A DNA stretch of 64,000 bases from an uncultured Prochlorococcus sp. (GCA_902535175.1 CACASR010000007.1:1-64000); one strand, 5' to 3'. Counted from the first letter of the stretch, positions 42,158 to 54,013 are shown. Notes: generated by a model from the sequence alone, not told the origin. Made by a program: numbers and translations.

Positions 42158-44728
42158 GTGATTTCTTCAGATAAACAATATAAGGCTGATACCAATTTAT
42201 ATAATCCATCTGAAATAGAAAAAAAATGGCAGTATATATGGACAGAAAACAATTTATACAAAACCGATGAATTAACTGAGAATAGCGATAAGTTTTATGC
42301 CTTATCAATGTTTCCCTACCCTTCAGGTAATCTTCATATGGGACATGTTAGGAATTATGTTATTACAGACTTAATAGCTCGATTCCAAAGATTTAAGGGT
42401 AAATCTGTCTTACATCCAATGGGTTGGGACGCTTTTGGTTTGCCTGCTGAAAATGCTGCGATTGAAAGAGGAATTAGTCCAAGTGTCTGGACTAAAAAAA
42501 ATATTTCTCATATGAAGTCACAATTAAAGCTTTTGGGACTATCAGTTGATTGGGATAGGGAATTTGCAACATGTGATGAAAATTATTATATTTGGACACA
42601 ATATCTATTTTTAGAGTTATACAAGTCAGGTCTTGTATATCAAAAGGAATCAGAAGTTAATTGGGATCCTATAGATAATACAGTCCTAGCGAATGAACAA
42701 GTTGACTCAGAGGGTAAATCTTGGAGATCTGGGGCAGTAGTTGAAAAAAAATTATTAAAGCAATGGTTTTTAAGAATTACTAATTATGCGGATGAGTTAT
42801 TGAAGGATTTAGAAAAATTAGATAACTGGCCAGAAAGAGTAAAAATAATGCAAGATAATTGGATTGGAAAGTCAATTGGTGCAAATATTAATTTCAATAT
42901 CAATACCAATCCAGAAAAGAAAATAACCGTATTTACAACAAGGCCAGATACTTTATTTGGAGTTACTTATTTAGCAATTTCTGTAAATCATTCATTAATT
43001 AAAAAAATTACTGATCAAGAAACCATACATGATATAGATAATCTCAAACAATATTTGAAAAATAATAAAAATAATGAACTTGAAAAAATTGGAATAAAAA
43101 CTAGCTTAATAGCAATAAATCCAGTTAATTCTGAACCTATACCTATTTGGGTGGCAAGTTATGTCCTCGATGAATATGGTACAGGCGCTGTTATGGGTGT
43201 ACCTGCTCATGATTTAAGGGATTTTGAGTTTGCTAAGAAAAACAATATAGATATTAAACAGGTAATAGTAAAGGATAAAAGTGAACAAAGTAATGAGCTT
43301 GATAATGCTTATGTAGAAAATGGATATCTTATTAATTCAAATCAATACAATGGTATTGCAAATACTATTGCTAAATTAAAAATTGCAGAGGAGGGAGTAA
43401 ATAATGGATGGGCCGAAAATAAAATTCAATATCGTTTAAGAGATTGGTTAATATCTAGACAAAGATATTGGGGATGTCCGATACCCATCGTTAATTGCAA
43501 AAAATGTGGAGCTGTTCCTTTAAACCAATCGAATTTGCCTGTTTCATTACCAAAAGATATAGATATCTCGGCTAACAAAATTAATTCTTTAGGTGATAAT
43601 AATAATTGGATAAATACAACATGTCCAAAATGTGGAATAGCGGCAAGAAAAGAAACTGATACTATGGACACATTCATGTGTTCATCTTGGTATTTTTTAA
43701 GGTACCCATCTTCAAAATGTTCAACTAAGCCATTTGAAAAGAATGAAATTAATAAGTGGTTACCTGTAGATCAATATGTTGGAGGAGTAGAGCATGCAAT
43801 ATTGCATTTGTTATATGCAAGATTTTTCACTAAAGCTTTGCGAGATAATGAACTATTTGATATTGATGAACCTTTCAAAAAACTATTAACGCAAGGAATG
43901 GTTCAGGCCGCAGCCTATAAAAACAATAAAACGGGTAAATATGTTTCTCCTTCAGATATTACTGACTTAGCAAATCCTACAGATCCAATTGACAATTCTA
44001 AACTCGAAGTTCTTTTTGAGAAGATGTCTAAGTCTAAATATAATGGAATAGACCCTGAATCAGTAATTAAAAAATATGGAGCAGATACAGCAAGAATGTT
44101 TATATTATTTAAAGCACCACCAGAAAAAGATTTGGAATGGGGAGATACAGATGTTGAAGGACAATTTAGATTTTTAAGTAGGATTTGGAAGCTTTATATA
44201 AATTGTGCAAAAGATATAAATAGTAAATCTAATTCCTATCCAGATAAAGAAAAAAGTTTAATAAAGTCAATGAATATTGCTATAAAAGAAATTTCAAATG
44301 ACATCTTAAATAACCAATTTAATACTGCGATTTCAGAACTAATGAAGTTTTATAATTCATTATCAAATTCGATTAATGATGTAAACAATAATTTAAAAAT
44401 TGATGCTTTAAAAACATTTTGTATTTTGTTGGCTCCATTTGCACCTCATATTGCAGAAGAAATATGGCATCTTATAGGAATTAAAAATTCTGTACATTTA
44501 GAACATTGGCCTTCCTTTAATGCCGAGGCACTAAAGGAAGATTCATATGAACTAGTAATACAAGTGAATGGAAAAGTTAGAGACAAAGTAAATATTAATA
44601 ATGATATGAGTGAAGATCAAATTAAAGAATTGACTCTTAAAAGACCTAAAATATTACAATGGACTCAAGATAAGGAAATAAGAAAAATAATTATTGTTAA
44701 AGGAAAAATAATGAATATTGTTGTTTAA
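42158..44728 (+). CDS. leuS: leucyl-tRNA synthetase
   Basis: This 856-aa class I synthetase charges tRNA-Leu. The HIGH-type motif is [16 protein letters not shown], the KMSKS motif [12 protein letters not shown], and the editing domain has [14 protein letters not shown] and [16 protein letters not shown]. Two CxxC pairs in the insert (CKKCG, CPKCG) suggest a zinc site. I use the track GTG at 42158; the ORF from there begins [18 protein letters not shown], which joins the family N-terminus directly. Its stop overlaps the convergent pgi stop by 4 bp (TTAA). Confidence 0.97.
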   Translation: MISSDKQYKADTNLYNPSEIEKKWQYIWTENNLYKTDELTENSDKFYALSMFPYPSGNLHMGHVRNYVITDLIARFQRFKGKSVLHPMGWDAFGLPAENAAIERGISPSVWTKKNISHMKSQLKLLGLSVDWDREFATCDENYYIWTQYLFLELYKSGLVYQKESEVNWDPIDNTVLANEQVDSEGKSWRSGAVVEKKLLKQWFLRITNYADELLKDLEKLDNWPERVKIMQDNWIGKSIGANINFNINTNPEKKITVFTTRPDTLFGVTYLAISVNHSLIKKITDQETIHDIDNLKQYLKNNKNNELEKIGIKTSLIAINPVNSEPIPIWVASYVLDEYGTGAVMGVPAHDLRDFEFAKKNNIDIKQVIVKDKSEQSNELDNAYVENGYLINSNQYNGIANTIAKLKIAEEGVNNGWAENKIQYRLRDWLISRQRYWGCPIPIVNCKKCGAVPLNQSNLPVSLPKDIDISANKINSLGDNNNWINTTCPKCGIAARKETDTMDTFMCSSWYFLRYPSSKCSTKPFEKNEINKWLPVDQYVGGVEHAILHLLYARFFTKALRDNELFDIDEPFKKLLTQGMVQAAAYKNNKTGKYVSPSDITDLANPTDPIDNSKLEVLFEKMSKSKYNGIDPESVIKKYGADTARMFILFKAPPEKDLEWGDTDVEGQFRFLSRIWKLYINCAKDINSKSNSYPDKEKSLIKSMNIAIKEISNDILNNQFNTAISELMKFYNSLSNSINDVNNNLKIDALKTFCILLAPFAPHIAEEIWHLIGIKNSVHLEHWPSFNAEALKEDSYELVIQVNGKVRDKVNINNDMSEDQIKELTLKRPKILQWTQDKEIRKIIIVKGKIMNIVV

Positions 44729-46308
44729 GAATTTATTTTTTGAATAACTAATGAATTTGGATTTGACCAATCGCCCTTAACTAAATAATTATCATTACCG
44801 AAACACATTTCACGGAGTATAAAGAATATAGGTTCACTAACTGAATTATCAAATAATGATGTTATGTCATTTATAGAATATTCTCCACCTTCATCTAATA
44901 AATTACTTACTTTTTGTTGATACTCAATAATATTTGCAGCTGCTTTCTTTCCAGCTTCAACTCCAGGTTGATCATATGCATTTATATTTACCAATTCAGC
45001 ATAGAAGGATACAGCCCTCTCAAATAAAGCGATTAAGGCACCTAGTGAAAAACAATTTAACTTTTCTAACGTAATAGTGATACTTTGTCTGTTTTCACTA
45101 GAGAGTGCTGATCTCGTTCCTTGTAAAAAACCAGAAAGATATTCTTTAGGATTCTCTTTTTCATCAAATATATTAGTAGATGGAGTATCTAATAATTCAA
45201 TAAAAATACAAAAGAAATTATCAATACCATCTCTCAGTTGCTGAACATAAGCATGCTGATCTGTAGATCCTTTATTACCAAAAACGGAAATACCTTGATT
45301 AACTACTTGACCATTCCTATTAAATTTCTTTCCTAATGATTCCATTACTAATTGCTGAAGATATTTACTAAAAACCTGTAACCTATCTCTATAGGGTAAT
45401 ACGACCATATCTCTCTTTCCAATACCATCCCCAGTTAAATACCATGCGGATGATAATAGTGCTGCTGGATTATTTTTAAAATCACTTATACGTGTGGCTT
45501 CATCCATTAATGATGCACCTCTGATAAATTCAGAGATATTTTCATTAATAAGAGCTAATGGAAGTAATCCCACAGAGCTTGTAATACTAGTTCTTCCACC
45601 AACCCAATCTTGCAAATTAAATATTTTTAACCAATTTTCAGAAGTAGCTTTTTTAAATAACTTACTACCTTTCATAGTTATAGCTATAGCATTAGAATTC
45701 CATTCAAAAGAATTGTTTTCACAGTGACTTTTAATAATTTCCATAGCAATTCTAGGTTCAGGCGTACCACCTGATTTGCTTACTACTACAAATAATGTTG
45801 TTGATAATTTTTTAGATAACTCTTCTAACTTTTCGCTAATTAAAAAAGGATCAACATTATCGATATAGGAAAAATTTAAGCCTTTAGAACACTTCTGCAG
45901 TGACTCTGTAATAAGTAATGGTCCTAATCCACTTCCACCAATTCCTATCCATAGAACATCAGTATACTGCTGATTATTCTTATTCTTAATATCCCCATTT
46001 AAAATTTGTTTTCCAAATTCAGAGATTGAATTAATATCTGCTCTAATTTCTTCTCCTATTTTTGAAGAGGGTGAAATTGATGGATTTCTAAGCCAATAAT
46101 GTCCAACTTGTCTATTTTCATCAATATTTGAGATTGCACCATTTTCTAATTCTTTTATTGATGAAAAAACATCTTTAAATTTATCTTCTAAATTTTTTAT
46201 CTCTTTACTTGTGAAATTAATTTTGCTTATGTCTAACCAAATATTTAATTTTTTATCAAACCAAAGATAATTGCAAAATTTATCCCAAGAATTTAAATCT
46301 CCATTCAT
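44725..46308 (-). CDS. pgi: glucose-6-phosphate isomerase
   Basis: This 527-aa enzyme interconverts glucose-6-phosphate and fructose-6-phosphate. The SIS fold shows [12 protein letters not shown] and [15 protein letters not shown], the active-site Glu segment [13 protein letters not shown], His in [12 protein letters not shown], and Lys in [15 protein letters not shown]. It links glycogen, oxidative pentose phosphate and Calvin cycle pools. It stands alone, divergent from purN. Confidence 0.97.
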   Translation of the reverse strand: MNGDLNSWDKFCNYLWFDKKLNIWLDISKINFTSKEIKNLEDKFKDVFSSIKELENGAISNIDENRQVGHYWLRNPSISPSSKIGEEIRADINSISEFGKQILNGDIKNKNNQQYTDVLWIGIGGSGLGPLLITESLQKCSKGLNFSYIDNVDPFLISEKLEELSKKLSTTLFVVVSKSGGTPEPRIAMEIIKSHCENNSFEWNSNAIAITMKGSKLFKKATSENWLKIFNLQDWVGGRTSITSSVGLLPLALINENISEFIRGASLMDEATRISDFKNNPAALLSSAWYLTGDGIGKRDMVVLPYRDRLQVFSKYLQQLVMESLGKKFNRNGQVVNQGISVFGNKGSTDQHAYVQQLRDGIDNFFCIFIELLDTPSTNIFDEKENPKEYLSGFLQGTRSALSSENRQSITITLEKLNCFSLGALIALFERAVSFYAELVNINAYDQPGVEAGKKAAANIIEYQQKVSNLLDEGGEYSINDITSLFDNSVSEPIFFILREMCFGNDNYLVKGDWSNPNSLVIQKINS

Positions 46309-46380
46309 TTTATATATTTGTTACTTTTATTTATTCAATTATATCTATACGAATACTACATAGATTTGAATCATTTAAAT

Positions 46381-46428
46381 TTGTTTAAATTTTTATCTTC
46401 AAATAAATATGTTTTTGAATTTAAACAA
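46381..46428. promoter_or_regulatory. 11-bp inverted repeat in the pgi/purN gap
   Basis: TTGTTTAAATT (46381-46391) and AATTTAAACAA (46418-46428) are perfect reverse complements 26 bp apart, within the 179-bp divergent gap between pgi and purN. Both arms are A+T-rich, so chance is a real concern, but the 11-bp perfect match and spacing could mark a regulator binding to both promoters or a hairpin. Confidence 0.4.
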
Positions 46429-46487
46429 TTAAAATTGAGGGTTTTTTTTATTTCATATGAATTTATCATTGGATAAAATAAAAAACT

Positions 46488-47144
46488 TTGGATAGTTCAT
46501 TTAATTACATAATTTCGCCTGAGATATCTGAATTTAGAAGATTTTCCCCTAAATTAAAAATAGGTGTACTTGCTTCTGGGAAAGGAACAAACTTTCAGGA
46601 ATTAATTGATCTCTCAGAAAAAGGAGAATTAGATATAGATATTAAAGTTCTAATAACTAATAAAGATGATGCAGGATGTATAACGAGAGCTGAAAGTAAA
46701 AAAATACCTCACAAAATTATAAGAGGCAAAGACTTTCTGCAAAAGGAGGCATTTGAATTAGAAATTGTAAATACGTTAATTCATTACGATGTTGAACTTG
46801 TGGTTATGGCAGGCTGGATGAAAATTGTTACTCCATTTTTTATTAATAAATTTAAGAATAAGATAATAAATATTCACCCTTCATTACTTCCAGCATATAA
46901 AGGTGGTTCTGCGATAAAGGACTCTATATTAAATGGTTCAAAAATAACTGGTTGTTCAGTACATTTTGTTGAAGAGGAGGTAGATAGTGGATTATTGATA
47001 ATGCAAGCTGCATTGTCAATTAGAAATGATGATGATATTGAATCACTTACCAAAAGAATTCAAATGCTTGAGCATAAAATTTTACCTCAATCAATCTCTA
47101 TTGCTGGGTTTTTGATAAGAAGTAATTTTATGGAAAATTATTAG
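46488..47144 (+). CDS. purN: phosphoribosylglycinamide formyltransferase
   Basis: This 218-aa GAR transformylase uses 10-formyl-tetrahydrofolate in purine synthesis. Key motifs: LASGKGTNFQELIDL, IHPSLLPAYKGGSAI with the catalytic His, and the active-site Asp in VEEEVDSGLL. The proposed start is TTG at 46488, adding about 24 residues before the usual N-terminus (KIGVLAS); the ATG at 46456 is in a different frame and stops early. The end overlaps the convergent argC by 17 bp. Confidence 0.93.
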   Translation: MDSSFNYIISPEISEFRRFSPKLKIGVLASGKGTNFQELIDLSEKGELDIDIKVLITNKDDAGCITRAESKKIPHKIIRGKDFLQKEAFELEIVNTLIHYDVELVVMAGWMKIVTPFFINKFKNKIINIHPSLLPAYKGGSAIKDSILNGSKITGCSVHFVEEEVDSGLLIMQAALSIRNDDDIESLTKRIQMLEHKILPQSISIAGFLIRSNFMENY

Positions 47145-48183
47145 TTAAATCGAGACCTTCATCCATTGAAAATCCACTCATAATATTTAAATTTTGAATT
47201 GCTTGCCCAGTCTGACCTTTTAACAAATTATCAATTGCAGATAAAATAATAATCCTTCCATTTCGAATATCAACTTTAACAGAAAGGAAAATTTGGTTTG
47301 TATTTTTAACCCATTTTGTTGAAGGGTATGTATCTACGGGTAGTACTTTAATATTTTTGAAATTTCTGTAATAATTATCCAAAAGAATTCTGCAATCATC
47401 AGAGGTTAATCCTGGATCTTTTAATCTCCCATATATAGTCGAATGCATACCCCTTGAAATTGGAACCAAATGAGGTGTAAAAAGCAGTTCAATTTTATTT
47501 CCAGAAATTATAGATGCTACTTGCTCGATCTCTGAGGTATGTCTATGATTTATCAATCCATATGCTGATAAGCCTTCACCACATTCTGATAAGAGTAGCT
47601 TTTGGTTTGGTTCTCGACCTCCTCCTGAGGTTCCGCTTTTAGAATCAATAACTATTCCTTCATTTTCAATAATTCCTTGCGATAGATAAGGAACTAATGG
47701 AATAAGAGCAGATGTTGGATAACATCCTGGACATGCAATTAATCTACCTTTTGAAATGGCTTCTTTATTTATTTCAGGAAGACCATAAACTGCTTCTTTG
47801 CATAAATCATCGTCATTCCTTTTATAAATAGCAGCTTCTTTAGAATATACCTTTCTCCATTCATCTAAGGACTTATATCTGTAATCAGCTGATAAATCAA
47901 TAACTTTAACTCCTCTATCTAATAATTTTCTTGTCAATGTTGAAGATAGGCCATTTGGTAGGCAAAGCAGTGCAACATCTGCATTTTTTGAAATATTATC
48001 TACTGAAATATGTTCTATATAAGGATCATTATCTAGATTAATAAAAGGGAAATTATCATTCCACTTTGATCCAGATGTTTTATTACCTCCTAAAAATGTA
48101 ATATTGTATTTTTTATTTTTCTTTAAAAGATTTACTGCTTGAATACCGCCGTAACCAGTAGCACCTACTATTGCAACATTCAT
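47128..48183 (-). CDS. argC: N-acetyl-gamma-glutamyl-phosphate reductase
   Basis: This 351-aa NADPH-dependent reductase of arginine synthesis has the dinucleotide motif GATGYGGIQA at the N-terminus, the active-site Cys in CPGCYPTSALIPLVPYL and the His region HRHTSEIEQVAS. The length is normal. It converges with purN with a 17-bp overlap and is divergent from ribBA. Confidence 0.96.
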   Translation of the reverse strand: MNVAIVGATGYGGIQAVNLLKKNKKYNITFLGGNKTSGSKWNDNFPFINLDNDPYIEHISVDNISKNADVALLCLPNGLSSTLTRKLLDRGVKVIDLSADYRYKSLDEWRKVYSKEAAIYKRNDDDLCKEAVYGLPEINKEAISKGRLIACPGCYPTSALIPLVPYLSQGIIENEGIVIDSKSGTSGGGREPNQKLLLSECGEGLSAYGLINHRHTSEIEQVASIISGNKIELLFTPHLVPISRGMHSTIYGRLKDPGLTSDDCRILLDNYYRNFKNIKVLPVDTYPSTKWVKNTNQIFLSVKVDIRNGRIIILSAIDNLLKGQTGQAIQNLNIMSGFSMDEGLDLTNNFP

Positions 48184-48271
48184 TTCTTTGAATTGGCAGA
48201 CTTTGAGATAGGATTATAAAGTGTTGAATTAAAGGTAACTAAAACACTATTTTTCTATATTGATAGGAATA

Positions 48272-49996
48272 ATGAAAGAAACAAGTCCCAAATCAAATAA
48301 TGGAACAATTTTGGATATAAATGAATCTTTTAAAATTGAATTTGATCCTATTAGTGATGCGTTGGCAGCAATAAGAAATGGTGAATGTATAATTGTTGTA
48401 GATGATGAAAGAAGAGAAAATGAAGGAGATTTAATATGTGCCGCGCAGTTTGCAACTCCACAGCAAATTAACTTTATGGCTACTGAAGGACGTGGTCTTA
48501 TATGCCTAGCTATGCAAGGTGAAAAGCTTGACTCTTTAGATTTACCATTAATGGTAGATAGAAATACCGATGAAAATCAAACAGCTTTTACGATATCAAT
48601 TGATGCTGGACCTGAAAATAATGTTACTACTGGTATTTCTGCTGAAGACAGGGCAAAGACAATTCAAGTTGCAATAAACCCAAATACAAAACCTGATGAT
48701 TTAAGAAGACCAGGACATATTTTTCCATTAAGAGCTAAAAAAGGTGGAGTATTAAAGCGTGCAGGTCATACCGAAGCGGCAGTAGATATTGCGGCGATGT
48801 CAGGTCTTTATCCCGCTGGAGTGATTTGTGAAATACAAAATCCAGACGGTTCCATGTCGAGACTTCCACAACTTAAAGAGTATGCAAAACAGTGGGGCAT
48901 GAAATTAATATCCATAGCTGATTTAATAAGTTATCGATTCCAAACTGAGAGATTTGTATTTAGAAAATCCGACGCTGTTCTTCCAAGTATTTTTGGTAAT
49001 TTCAAAGCTTATGGATATGTCAATGAACTAGACGGTTCAGAGCACGTTGCATTAGTTAAACAAAAATCATCAAAATTAAGTGAACCTGTACTAGTAAGAA
49101 TGCATTCGGAGTGCTTAACTGGCGATGCTTTTGGATCATTACGTTGTGATTGTAGACCACAGTTAGAAGCTGCTTTATCAAGGATAGAAAAAGAGGAAGA
49201 GGGAGTTGTTGTCTATTTGAGACAAGAAGGCAGAGGTATTGGTCTTATAAATAAATTAAAAGCTTACAGCTTACAGGATGGTGGATTAGACACTGTAGAA
49301 GCTAATGAAAAATTAGGTTTTCCAGCTGATCTCAGAAATTATGGAGTTGGAGCACAGATATTAACTGATCTAGGAATAAAAAAGCTAAAATTACTCACGA
49401 ACAATCCTAGAAAGATTGCTGGATTAGGTGGTTATGGAATAGAGGTAATTGAGAGAGTTCCATTAGTAATTTGTCCAAACGATAATAATGCAGAATATTT
49501 GAGTGTAAAAAAAACGAAGCTAGGTCATATGTTTGATGAAGATAATCCCAATTCCAGGAATATCGATCCATTTATATCAATTTTTCTTGACGGAAAATAT
49601 AAATCTATTGATCTAGTTCCCATAAAAAATAACGTTATTAAGTTCTGTAGTGATAAGAACATTAATATTAAACTAGAGAGTACTCCAAGATTATTAGCCT
49701 TTTGGAATCGACCTAAATTAGTTTGGCGAATTTTACATGATCAAAATAGAACCAATTCCAACATTACTGATGAAGAAATAAAAAATATAGAATTGTTTAT
49801 TCAGTTTTTATCCAATTATGAAAATAGTACAAAAATAGGAATTATTGTTTCTAGAAACATTGAACAAGCATTACACCCAAAAAGTAGCATCAAATTAATC
49901 AATACTAAATTTACTATTAATAACGAAATCTTATATTCATCTACAAGAAAATTTAACCTAGATAAAGAGACATTTAGTATTGTTTTTGAAGGTTAA
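48272..49996 (+). CDS. ribBA: bifunctional DHBP synthase / GTP cyclohydrolase II, with C-terminal extension
   Basis: This fusion supplies both branches of riboflavin synthesis. The DHBP synthase half shows [17 protein letters not shown] and [12 protein letters not shown], and the GTP cyclohydrolase II half has [17 protein letters not shown] (zinc cysteines) and [10 protein letters not shown] choose the ATG at 48272 with AGGA spaced five bases upstream, instead of the TTG at 48260. About 150 residues beyond the normal RibBA end (KLGHMF) form an extra C-terminal domain of unknown role. Confidence 0.92.
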   Translation: MKETSPKSNNGTILDINESFKIEFDPISDALAAIRNGECIIVVDDERRENEGDLICAAQFATPQQINFMATEGRGLICLAMQGEKLDSLDLPLMVDRNTDENQTAFTISIDAGPENNVTTGISAEDRAKTIQVAINPNTKPDDLRRPGHIFPLRAKKGGVLKRAGHTEAAVDIAAMSGLYPAGVICEIQNPDGSMSRLPQLKEYAKQWGMKLISIADLISYRFQTERFVFRKSDAVLPSIFGNFKAYGYVNELDGSEHVALVKQKSSKLSEPVLVRMHSECLTGDAFGSLRCDCRPQLEAALSRIEKEEEGVVVYLRQEGRGIGLINKLKAYSLQDGGLDTVEANEKLGFPADLRNYGVGAQILTDLGIKKLKLLTNNPRKIAGLGGYGIEVIERVPLVICPNDNNAEYLSVKKTKLGHMFDEDNPNSRNIDPFISIFLDGKYKSIDLVPIKNNVIKFCSDKNINIKLESTPRLLAFWNRPKLVWRILHDQNRTNSNITDEEIKNIELFIQFLSNYENSTKIGIIVSRNIEQALHPKSSIKLINTKFTINNEILYSSTRKFNLDKETFSIVFEG

Positions 49997-50000
49997 ATTA

Positions 50001-50438
50001 CTATTTTAATGTAGCTTTTAGAATTTTTGAACCATTAGTAAGCTTTAGCACTACATCCATATCATCTGTCTTCCCAAAAACAGTATGAACTCCATCGAGA
50101 TGAGGCTGTGGCTCATAGACTATAAAAAACTGACTACCACCTGTATCCTTTCCTGCATGAGCCATAGAAAGTGAACCTTTTAGATGTTTTTTGGAATTAA
50201 TTTCACATTTAATATTATATCCAGGCCCACCCGTTCCAGGCATACCAGATGCCCCATCACGAGTATTTGGGCATCCACCCTGAGCCATAAATCCAGGAAT
50301 AACTCTATGAAATGCTAGACCATCATAAAAACCATCACTAATCAACTTCGTAAAATTTTTAACTGTATTCGGTGCGTCGTCAGAGAAAAATTCAATATTA
50401 ATGCTTCCAACTTCTGTCTCAAATAATGCTTTTGTCAT
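50001..50438 (-). CDS. cyclophilin-type peptidyl-prolyl isomerase
   Basis: This 145-aa compact cyclophilin domain has no signal peptide, so it is probably cytoplasmic. The active-site strand reads [13 protein letters not shown], with GSLSMAH and [16 protein letters not shown] further on. Cyclophilins catalyse proline isomerisation in protein folding. It converges with ribBA (4 bp apart) and follows the DUF3110 gene on the same strand. Confidence 0.95.
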   Translation of the reverse strand: MTKALFETEVGSINIEFFSDDAPNTVKNFTKLISDGFYDGLAFHRVIPGFMAQGGCPNTRDGASGMPGTGGPGYNIKCEINSKKHLKGSLSMAHAGKDTGGSQFFIVYEPQPHLDGVHTVFGKTDDMDVVLKLTNGSKILKATLK

Positions 50439-50475
50439 GTTTTATTTATTAAATAATTATTTGATAGTTTAATAG

Positions 50476-50859
50476 CTAAAGTAACTTTTCAAGGTTTTCC
50501 TTAATGGTATTTATATCTATGTTATCTTTATTACTAATTTTGTCTTCTTCCCAATTTTCAACTTCTAAGTTTTTCTGTGGTGGTGAAATTAATAACCTAT
50601 CTTCTGCGGTTTTAGGTACAAAATCTTTTTCTACTAATTTACATTCATAATCTAATTTAATGCAGAAGTCTTTTATTTCCTCTATGTTGATCATTTCAAC
50701 TGTGGGCAAAGGAAAATCTTGAGCTTCTAATAGGCCACAATATCTTGTTGCATCATCCTTATCTTCAAACATGAGAACAATAGTCCTTCCTTTAAGTTCT
50801 ATTGAATGAATTCCTTCCTTATCTGTTCCTGAATTATATAAAAGAACAAATACGTTCAT
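50476..50859 (-). CDS. DUF3110 family protein
   Basis: This 127-aa protein has the DUF3110 layout: MNVFVLLYNSGTDKEGIHSI, VLMFEDKDDATRYCGLLEAQDFP and IKDFCIKLDYECKLV, with an acidic tail. The family occurs in cyanobacteria and chloroplasts with no known function. It lies between dnaJ (33 bp upstream) and the cyclophilin gene on one strand, so it may belong to a folding-related transcript. Confidence 0.85.
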   Translation of the reverse strand: MNVFVLLYNSGTDKEGIHSIELKGRTIVLMFEDKDDATRYCGLLEAQDFPLPTVEMINIEEIKDFCIKLDYECKLVEKDFVPKTAEDRLLISPPQKNLEVENWEEDKISNKDNIDINTIKENLEKLL

Positions 50860-50892
50860 AAGTATGGATTTTTCTATTCATATAATATTTGA

Positions 50893-51819
50893 TTAAGAAT
50901 CAGAAAGTGATAATTCTTGTAATCTTGTATATAAAGCAATTTCTTCATCATTAACATCAGCAGGTATAACAACCAAGATTTCAACATATTGATCACCTAC
51001 ATTATCTTCAAAAGTTAAACCCCTACCTTTCAAGCGTAACATTCTACCCGTAGATGATTTTGGTGGGACTTGAAGTGTGACATTTCCATCAAGGGTAGGA
51101 ACCTCTACAGCACAACCAAGAAGAGCATCATGAGGAAATAACTCCAATTTATAAAAGACTCTTAAACCATCAATTCTTAGACCACTTTCCGTTTGAACTT
51201 TTAACTGTAGATAATGATCTTTACCTCCTCTTGCAATATTTTCAAGTCTTAATCGCCAACCATCTCCAGCGAAAGGAGGTGTATCAACTTCTACCACGGT
51301 TTCATCTTCGAGCTCTATTAAAATTGAAGCTCCATTTAAGGCCTCATCAGGAGTTAATTCAATAACTGTTTCAATATCTTGGTGGAGTTTAACTGGAGGC
51401 GGCTCTTCTGGAGAAGTTGTAGGGTATTCATAATGATTAAATTCATCATTATTTGTATTTATCGATTCATCCTCATAGGGTTCATTATCATATTCCTCGT
51501 AAGTCTTTGGTGTGTATTCATATCCAAATAATGAATCAAGATAATCTTGAAAATCAGGAAAACCAGTCTTGAAATTAATATCTTCAAAATCTTCCTGGAT
51601 ATTTTCATCAGAAATATTTTTACTTTTATTGGGATTACTAAGATATTCGTATGCTTCGTTAATTAATTTAAATCTTTCCTCGGCGTTAAGATCATTTTTA
51701 TTTAAATCTGGATGCCATTTTCTCGCTTCTCTTCGAAAGGCCTTTTTAAGTTCTTTATTATCAAAATCAGGGGATAAGCCCAAAATCGACAAATAGTCTT
51801 TTTTAGAGGAAGTAGTCAT
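50893..51819 (-). CDS. dnaJ: DnaJ-family co-chaperone without zinc finger
   Basis: The J-domain begins DYLSILGLSPDFDNKELKKA, with HPD in RKWHPDLNKND, and the substrate-binding C-terminal part contains VEVDTPPFAGDGW, GCAVEVPTLDGNVTLQVP and GRGLTFEDN. There are no CxxCxGxG repeats, so it is a CbpA/type II J protein. I use the ATG at 51819 (MTTSSKKDY), overlapping the dnaK end by 17 bp; the track start adds 11 unmatched residues. It partners the adjacent DnaK. Confidence 0.92.
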   Translation of the reverse strand: MTTSSKKDYLSILGLSPDFDNKELKKAFRREARKWHPDLNKNDLNAEERFKLINEAYEYLSNPNKSKNISDENIQEDFEDINFKTGFPDFQDYLDSLFGYEYTPKTYEEYDNEPYEDESINTNNDEFNHYEYPTTSPEEPPPVKLHQDIETVIELTPDEALNGASILIELEDETVVEVDTPPFAGDGWRLRLENIARGGKDHYLQLKVQTESGLRIDGLRVFYKLELFPHDALLGCAVEVPTLDGNVTLQVPPKSSTGRMLRLKGRGLTFEDNVGDQYVEILVVIPADVNDEEIALYTRLQELSLSDS

Positions 51820-53800
51820 TGTCCCATGGATCATCGTCCCTAGAATTACCATACCTCGAATTTCTATAATTTCTATTCATTTGATTGTCCCAAGGATCAT
51901 CATCCCAATAATCATCTGAAAAGAGTTCATCCTTTAATGATCCAAATGTATTTTTTATACCCTGTAATGGATTATTATCTGTTTTCTTCTCTGCTGCAAA
52001 TTTCCTGTTTAATCCGAATAGTGCTTCTTGGAGAGCACTTACCGAAATTTCTAATTCTTGAGGATCATCATCATCTATATATTCTTCGACATCTTGAATG
52101 GCTAATTCAACCGCTCTTTGCTGCCTTTCAGCCCCATAAGGACCAAATTCTAATGAAGCATCCCTAAGTCTCCTCTCAGCTTGCGCTATAAGAGTTAAAG
52201 CACTATTTTTTCTATCAATTACAGATCTTCTCTTCCTATCTTCATTAGCTTTTGATTTAGCCTCTTCAATTATCGAATTTATTTCTTGTTCATTTAAATT
52301 AGAACCTCCAGAAATTGAAACTGTTTGCTTTCTTCCTGTTGTTCTATCAGTTGCGCTTACTTCTAAAAGACCATTAGCATCAATATCAAATGCTACCTGA
52401 ACTTGGGGTATTCCTCTTGGTGCTGGAGGTATTCCTGATAGTCTAAATTTACCAAGTGATTTATTTTCAGAAGCTAGAGGTCTTTCTCCCTGCCTTACTT
52501 GAACAACCACTGATGATTGATTAGCTTCCGAAGTACTAAAAACATCAGATTGTCTTACTGGTATTGGCGTATTACGAGGAATGAGTACCTTCATAAGGCC
52601 ACCAATAGTTTCTAAACCTAAAGATAAGGGAGTAACGTCATTTAGAAGTAAATCTTGTAAATCACCACTAATAATTCCAGATTGTATAGCGGCACCAATT
52701 GCAACAACTTCGTCTGGATTAACTGATTGACAAGGTTCATTAGGAACAAGAGTCTTGACAAGTTGTTGAACCATAGGGATTCGCGTGCTGCCACCCACAA
52801 GAACAACCTCATCAATATCTTCTGCGCTCCATCCAGAATCATCTAAAGCTATTTGCACAGGCTCTAATAACCTATCTAGTAATTCTTGTGATAATGATTC
52901 AAAAATTTTTCTATCTAAAGTTTCTTCAATATGTAACGGGCCTTCTTTGCTTGTTGTGATGAATGGTAAAGATATTTTTGTTTTTTGCAATCCTGACAAT
53001 TCACATTTAGCTTTCTCCGCAGCCTCAGTTAATCTCTGTAAAGCCTGTCTGTCCCTTCTTAGATCTATATCATGACTAGCAAGAAATTTTTCTGCAAGCC
53101 AATCAACTATTTTTGAATCAAAATTGTTTCCTCCTAGCTGTGTATCACCACAAGTGGCTTTAACATCAAATACACCATTAGAAATTTTTAATAATGAAAC
53201 ATCAAATGTTCCTCCTCCCAAATCAAAAACCAAAACATTATTAGAGGAACTTTTTTCAAAACCATAAGCTAGAGCTGCAGCTGTAGGTTCATTTAAAATT
53301 CTATCTACCTTAATACCAGCTAAAATTGCAGAATCCTTTGTAGCTTGCCTTTGCGATTCATTAAAGTAAGCAGGGACTGTAATAACTGCAGAGTCAACTG
53401 TATCACCAAGATATGTTTCAGCATCATTAATTAATTTTCTAATCAATGAGCTCACTAATTCTTCTGGTGCATACTCTCTTTCTGTATTTGGACTAAGAAC
53501 CCTAACGCTTCCATTGGTATTAGCCTTTACGTTATAAGGAACAGAAATACTATTCTCATCTAATTCATCCCAATCACTACCAATAAATCTTTTTAGGTTA
53601 TAAAAGGTATTCTTAGGATTTAGAACAAGTTGTCTTCTAGCTTGGTCTCCTATTACTATTTCCTTGTCTTTTGTAAATCCAACTATTGAAGGTGTTGTTC
53701 TAGAACCCTCAGAATTTGCAATAACAATTGGACGTCCAGCTTCTATAACTCCAACAACAGAGTTAGTAGTACCTAAATCAATTCCAACTATTTGCCCCAT
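51803..53800 (-). CDS. dnaK: chaperone protein DnaK (Hsp70)
   Basis: This 665-aa Hsp70 has [12 protein letters not shown] at the N-terminus, [10 protein letters not shown] and [11 protein letters not shown] in the ATPase domain, the conserved interdomain linker region [14 protein letters not shown] and a substrate-binding domain. The C-terminus is a long acidic Trp-containing tail with two copies of DDDPWDN, not the EEVD-like or GGM-rich end of some Hsp70s. dnaJ overlaps its end by 17 bp, so the chaperone and co-chaperone are coupled. A TTAGCACTC half-site lies just before its ATG. Confidence 0.96.
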   Translation of the reverse strand: MGQIVGIDLGTTNSVVGVIEAGRPIVIANSEGSRTTPSIVGFTKDKEIVIGDQARRQLVLNPKNTFYNLKRFIGSDWDELDENSISVPYNVKANTNGSVRVLSPNTEREYAPEELVSSLIRKLINDAETYLGDTVDSAVITVPAYFNESQRQATKDSAILAGIKVDRILNEPTAAALAYGFEKSSSNNVLVFDLGGGTFDVSLLKISNGVFDVKATCGDTQLGGNNFDSKIVDWLAEKFLASHDIDLRRDRQALQRLTEAAEKAKCELSGLQKTKISLPFITTSKEGPLHIEETLDRKIFESLSQELLDRLLEPVQIALDDSGWSAEDIDEVVLVGGSTRIPMVQQLVKTLVPNEPCQSVNPDEVVAIGAAIQSGIISGDLQDLLLNDVTPLSLGLETIGGLMKVLIPRNTPIPVRQSDVFSTSEANQSSVVVQVRQGERPLASENKSLGKFRLSGIPPAPRGIPQVQVAFDIDANGLLEVSATDRTTGRKQTVSISGGSNLNEQEINSIIEEAKSKANEDRKRRSVIDRKNSALTLIAQAERRLRDASLEFGPYGAERQQRAVELAIQDVEEYIDDDDPQELEISVSALQEALFGLNRKFAAEKKTDNNPLQGIKNTFGSLKDELFSDDYWDDDPWDNQMNRNYRNSRYGNSRDDDPWDNDYFL

Positions 53801-53806
53801 GATTTT

Positions 53807-53815
53807 AGAGTGCTA
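53807..53815 (-). promoter_or_regulatory. exact CIRCE half-site upstream of dnaK
   Basis: On the dnaK strand, TTAGCACTC lies 6 bp before the ATG. This equals the left arm of the HrcA/CIRCE operator, but the second arm (GAGTGCTAA after 9 bp) is absent. It may be a relic or chance. Confidence 0.3.
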
Positions 53816-54013
53816 AATTAACGCAAAATTTACTAATAATTTAATTAATTTTTATCCTAGATATTTACATATAATAGTAAAAATCAAATATTTTCAACTT
53901 TATTTAATTAAATAAGATTATTTATAACTTGTTAAAAAGATTACTATCTATTTTAAAAGATCCTATAAAGACAAAGGTGTTGATGTAGTTAACTAAAATA
54001 AACTAATATAAAA

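Noticed and set aside
42108-42308. Minus-strand 66-aa hydrophobic ORF opposite the leuS start
   Set aside because: Its aromatic, hydrophobic composition follows from the antisense of an A+T-rich coding start; no independent support.
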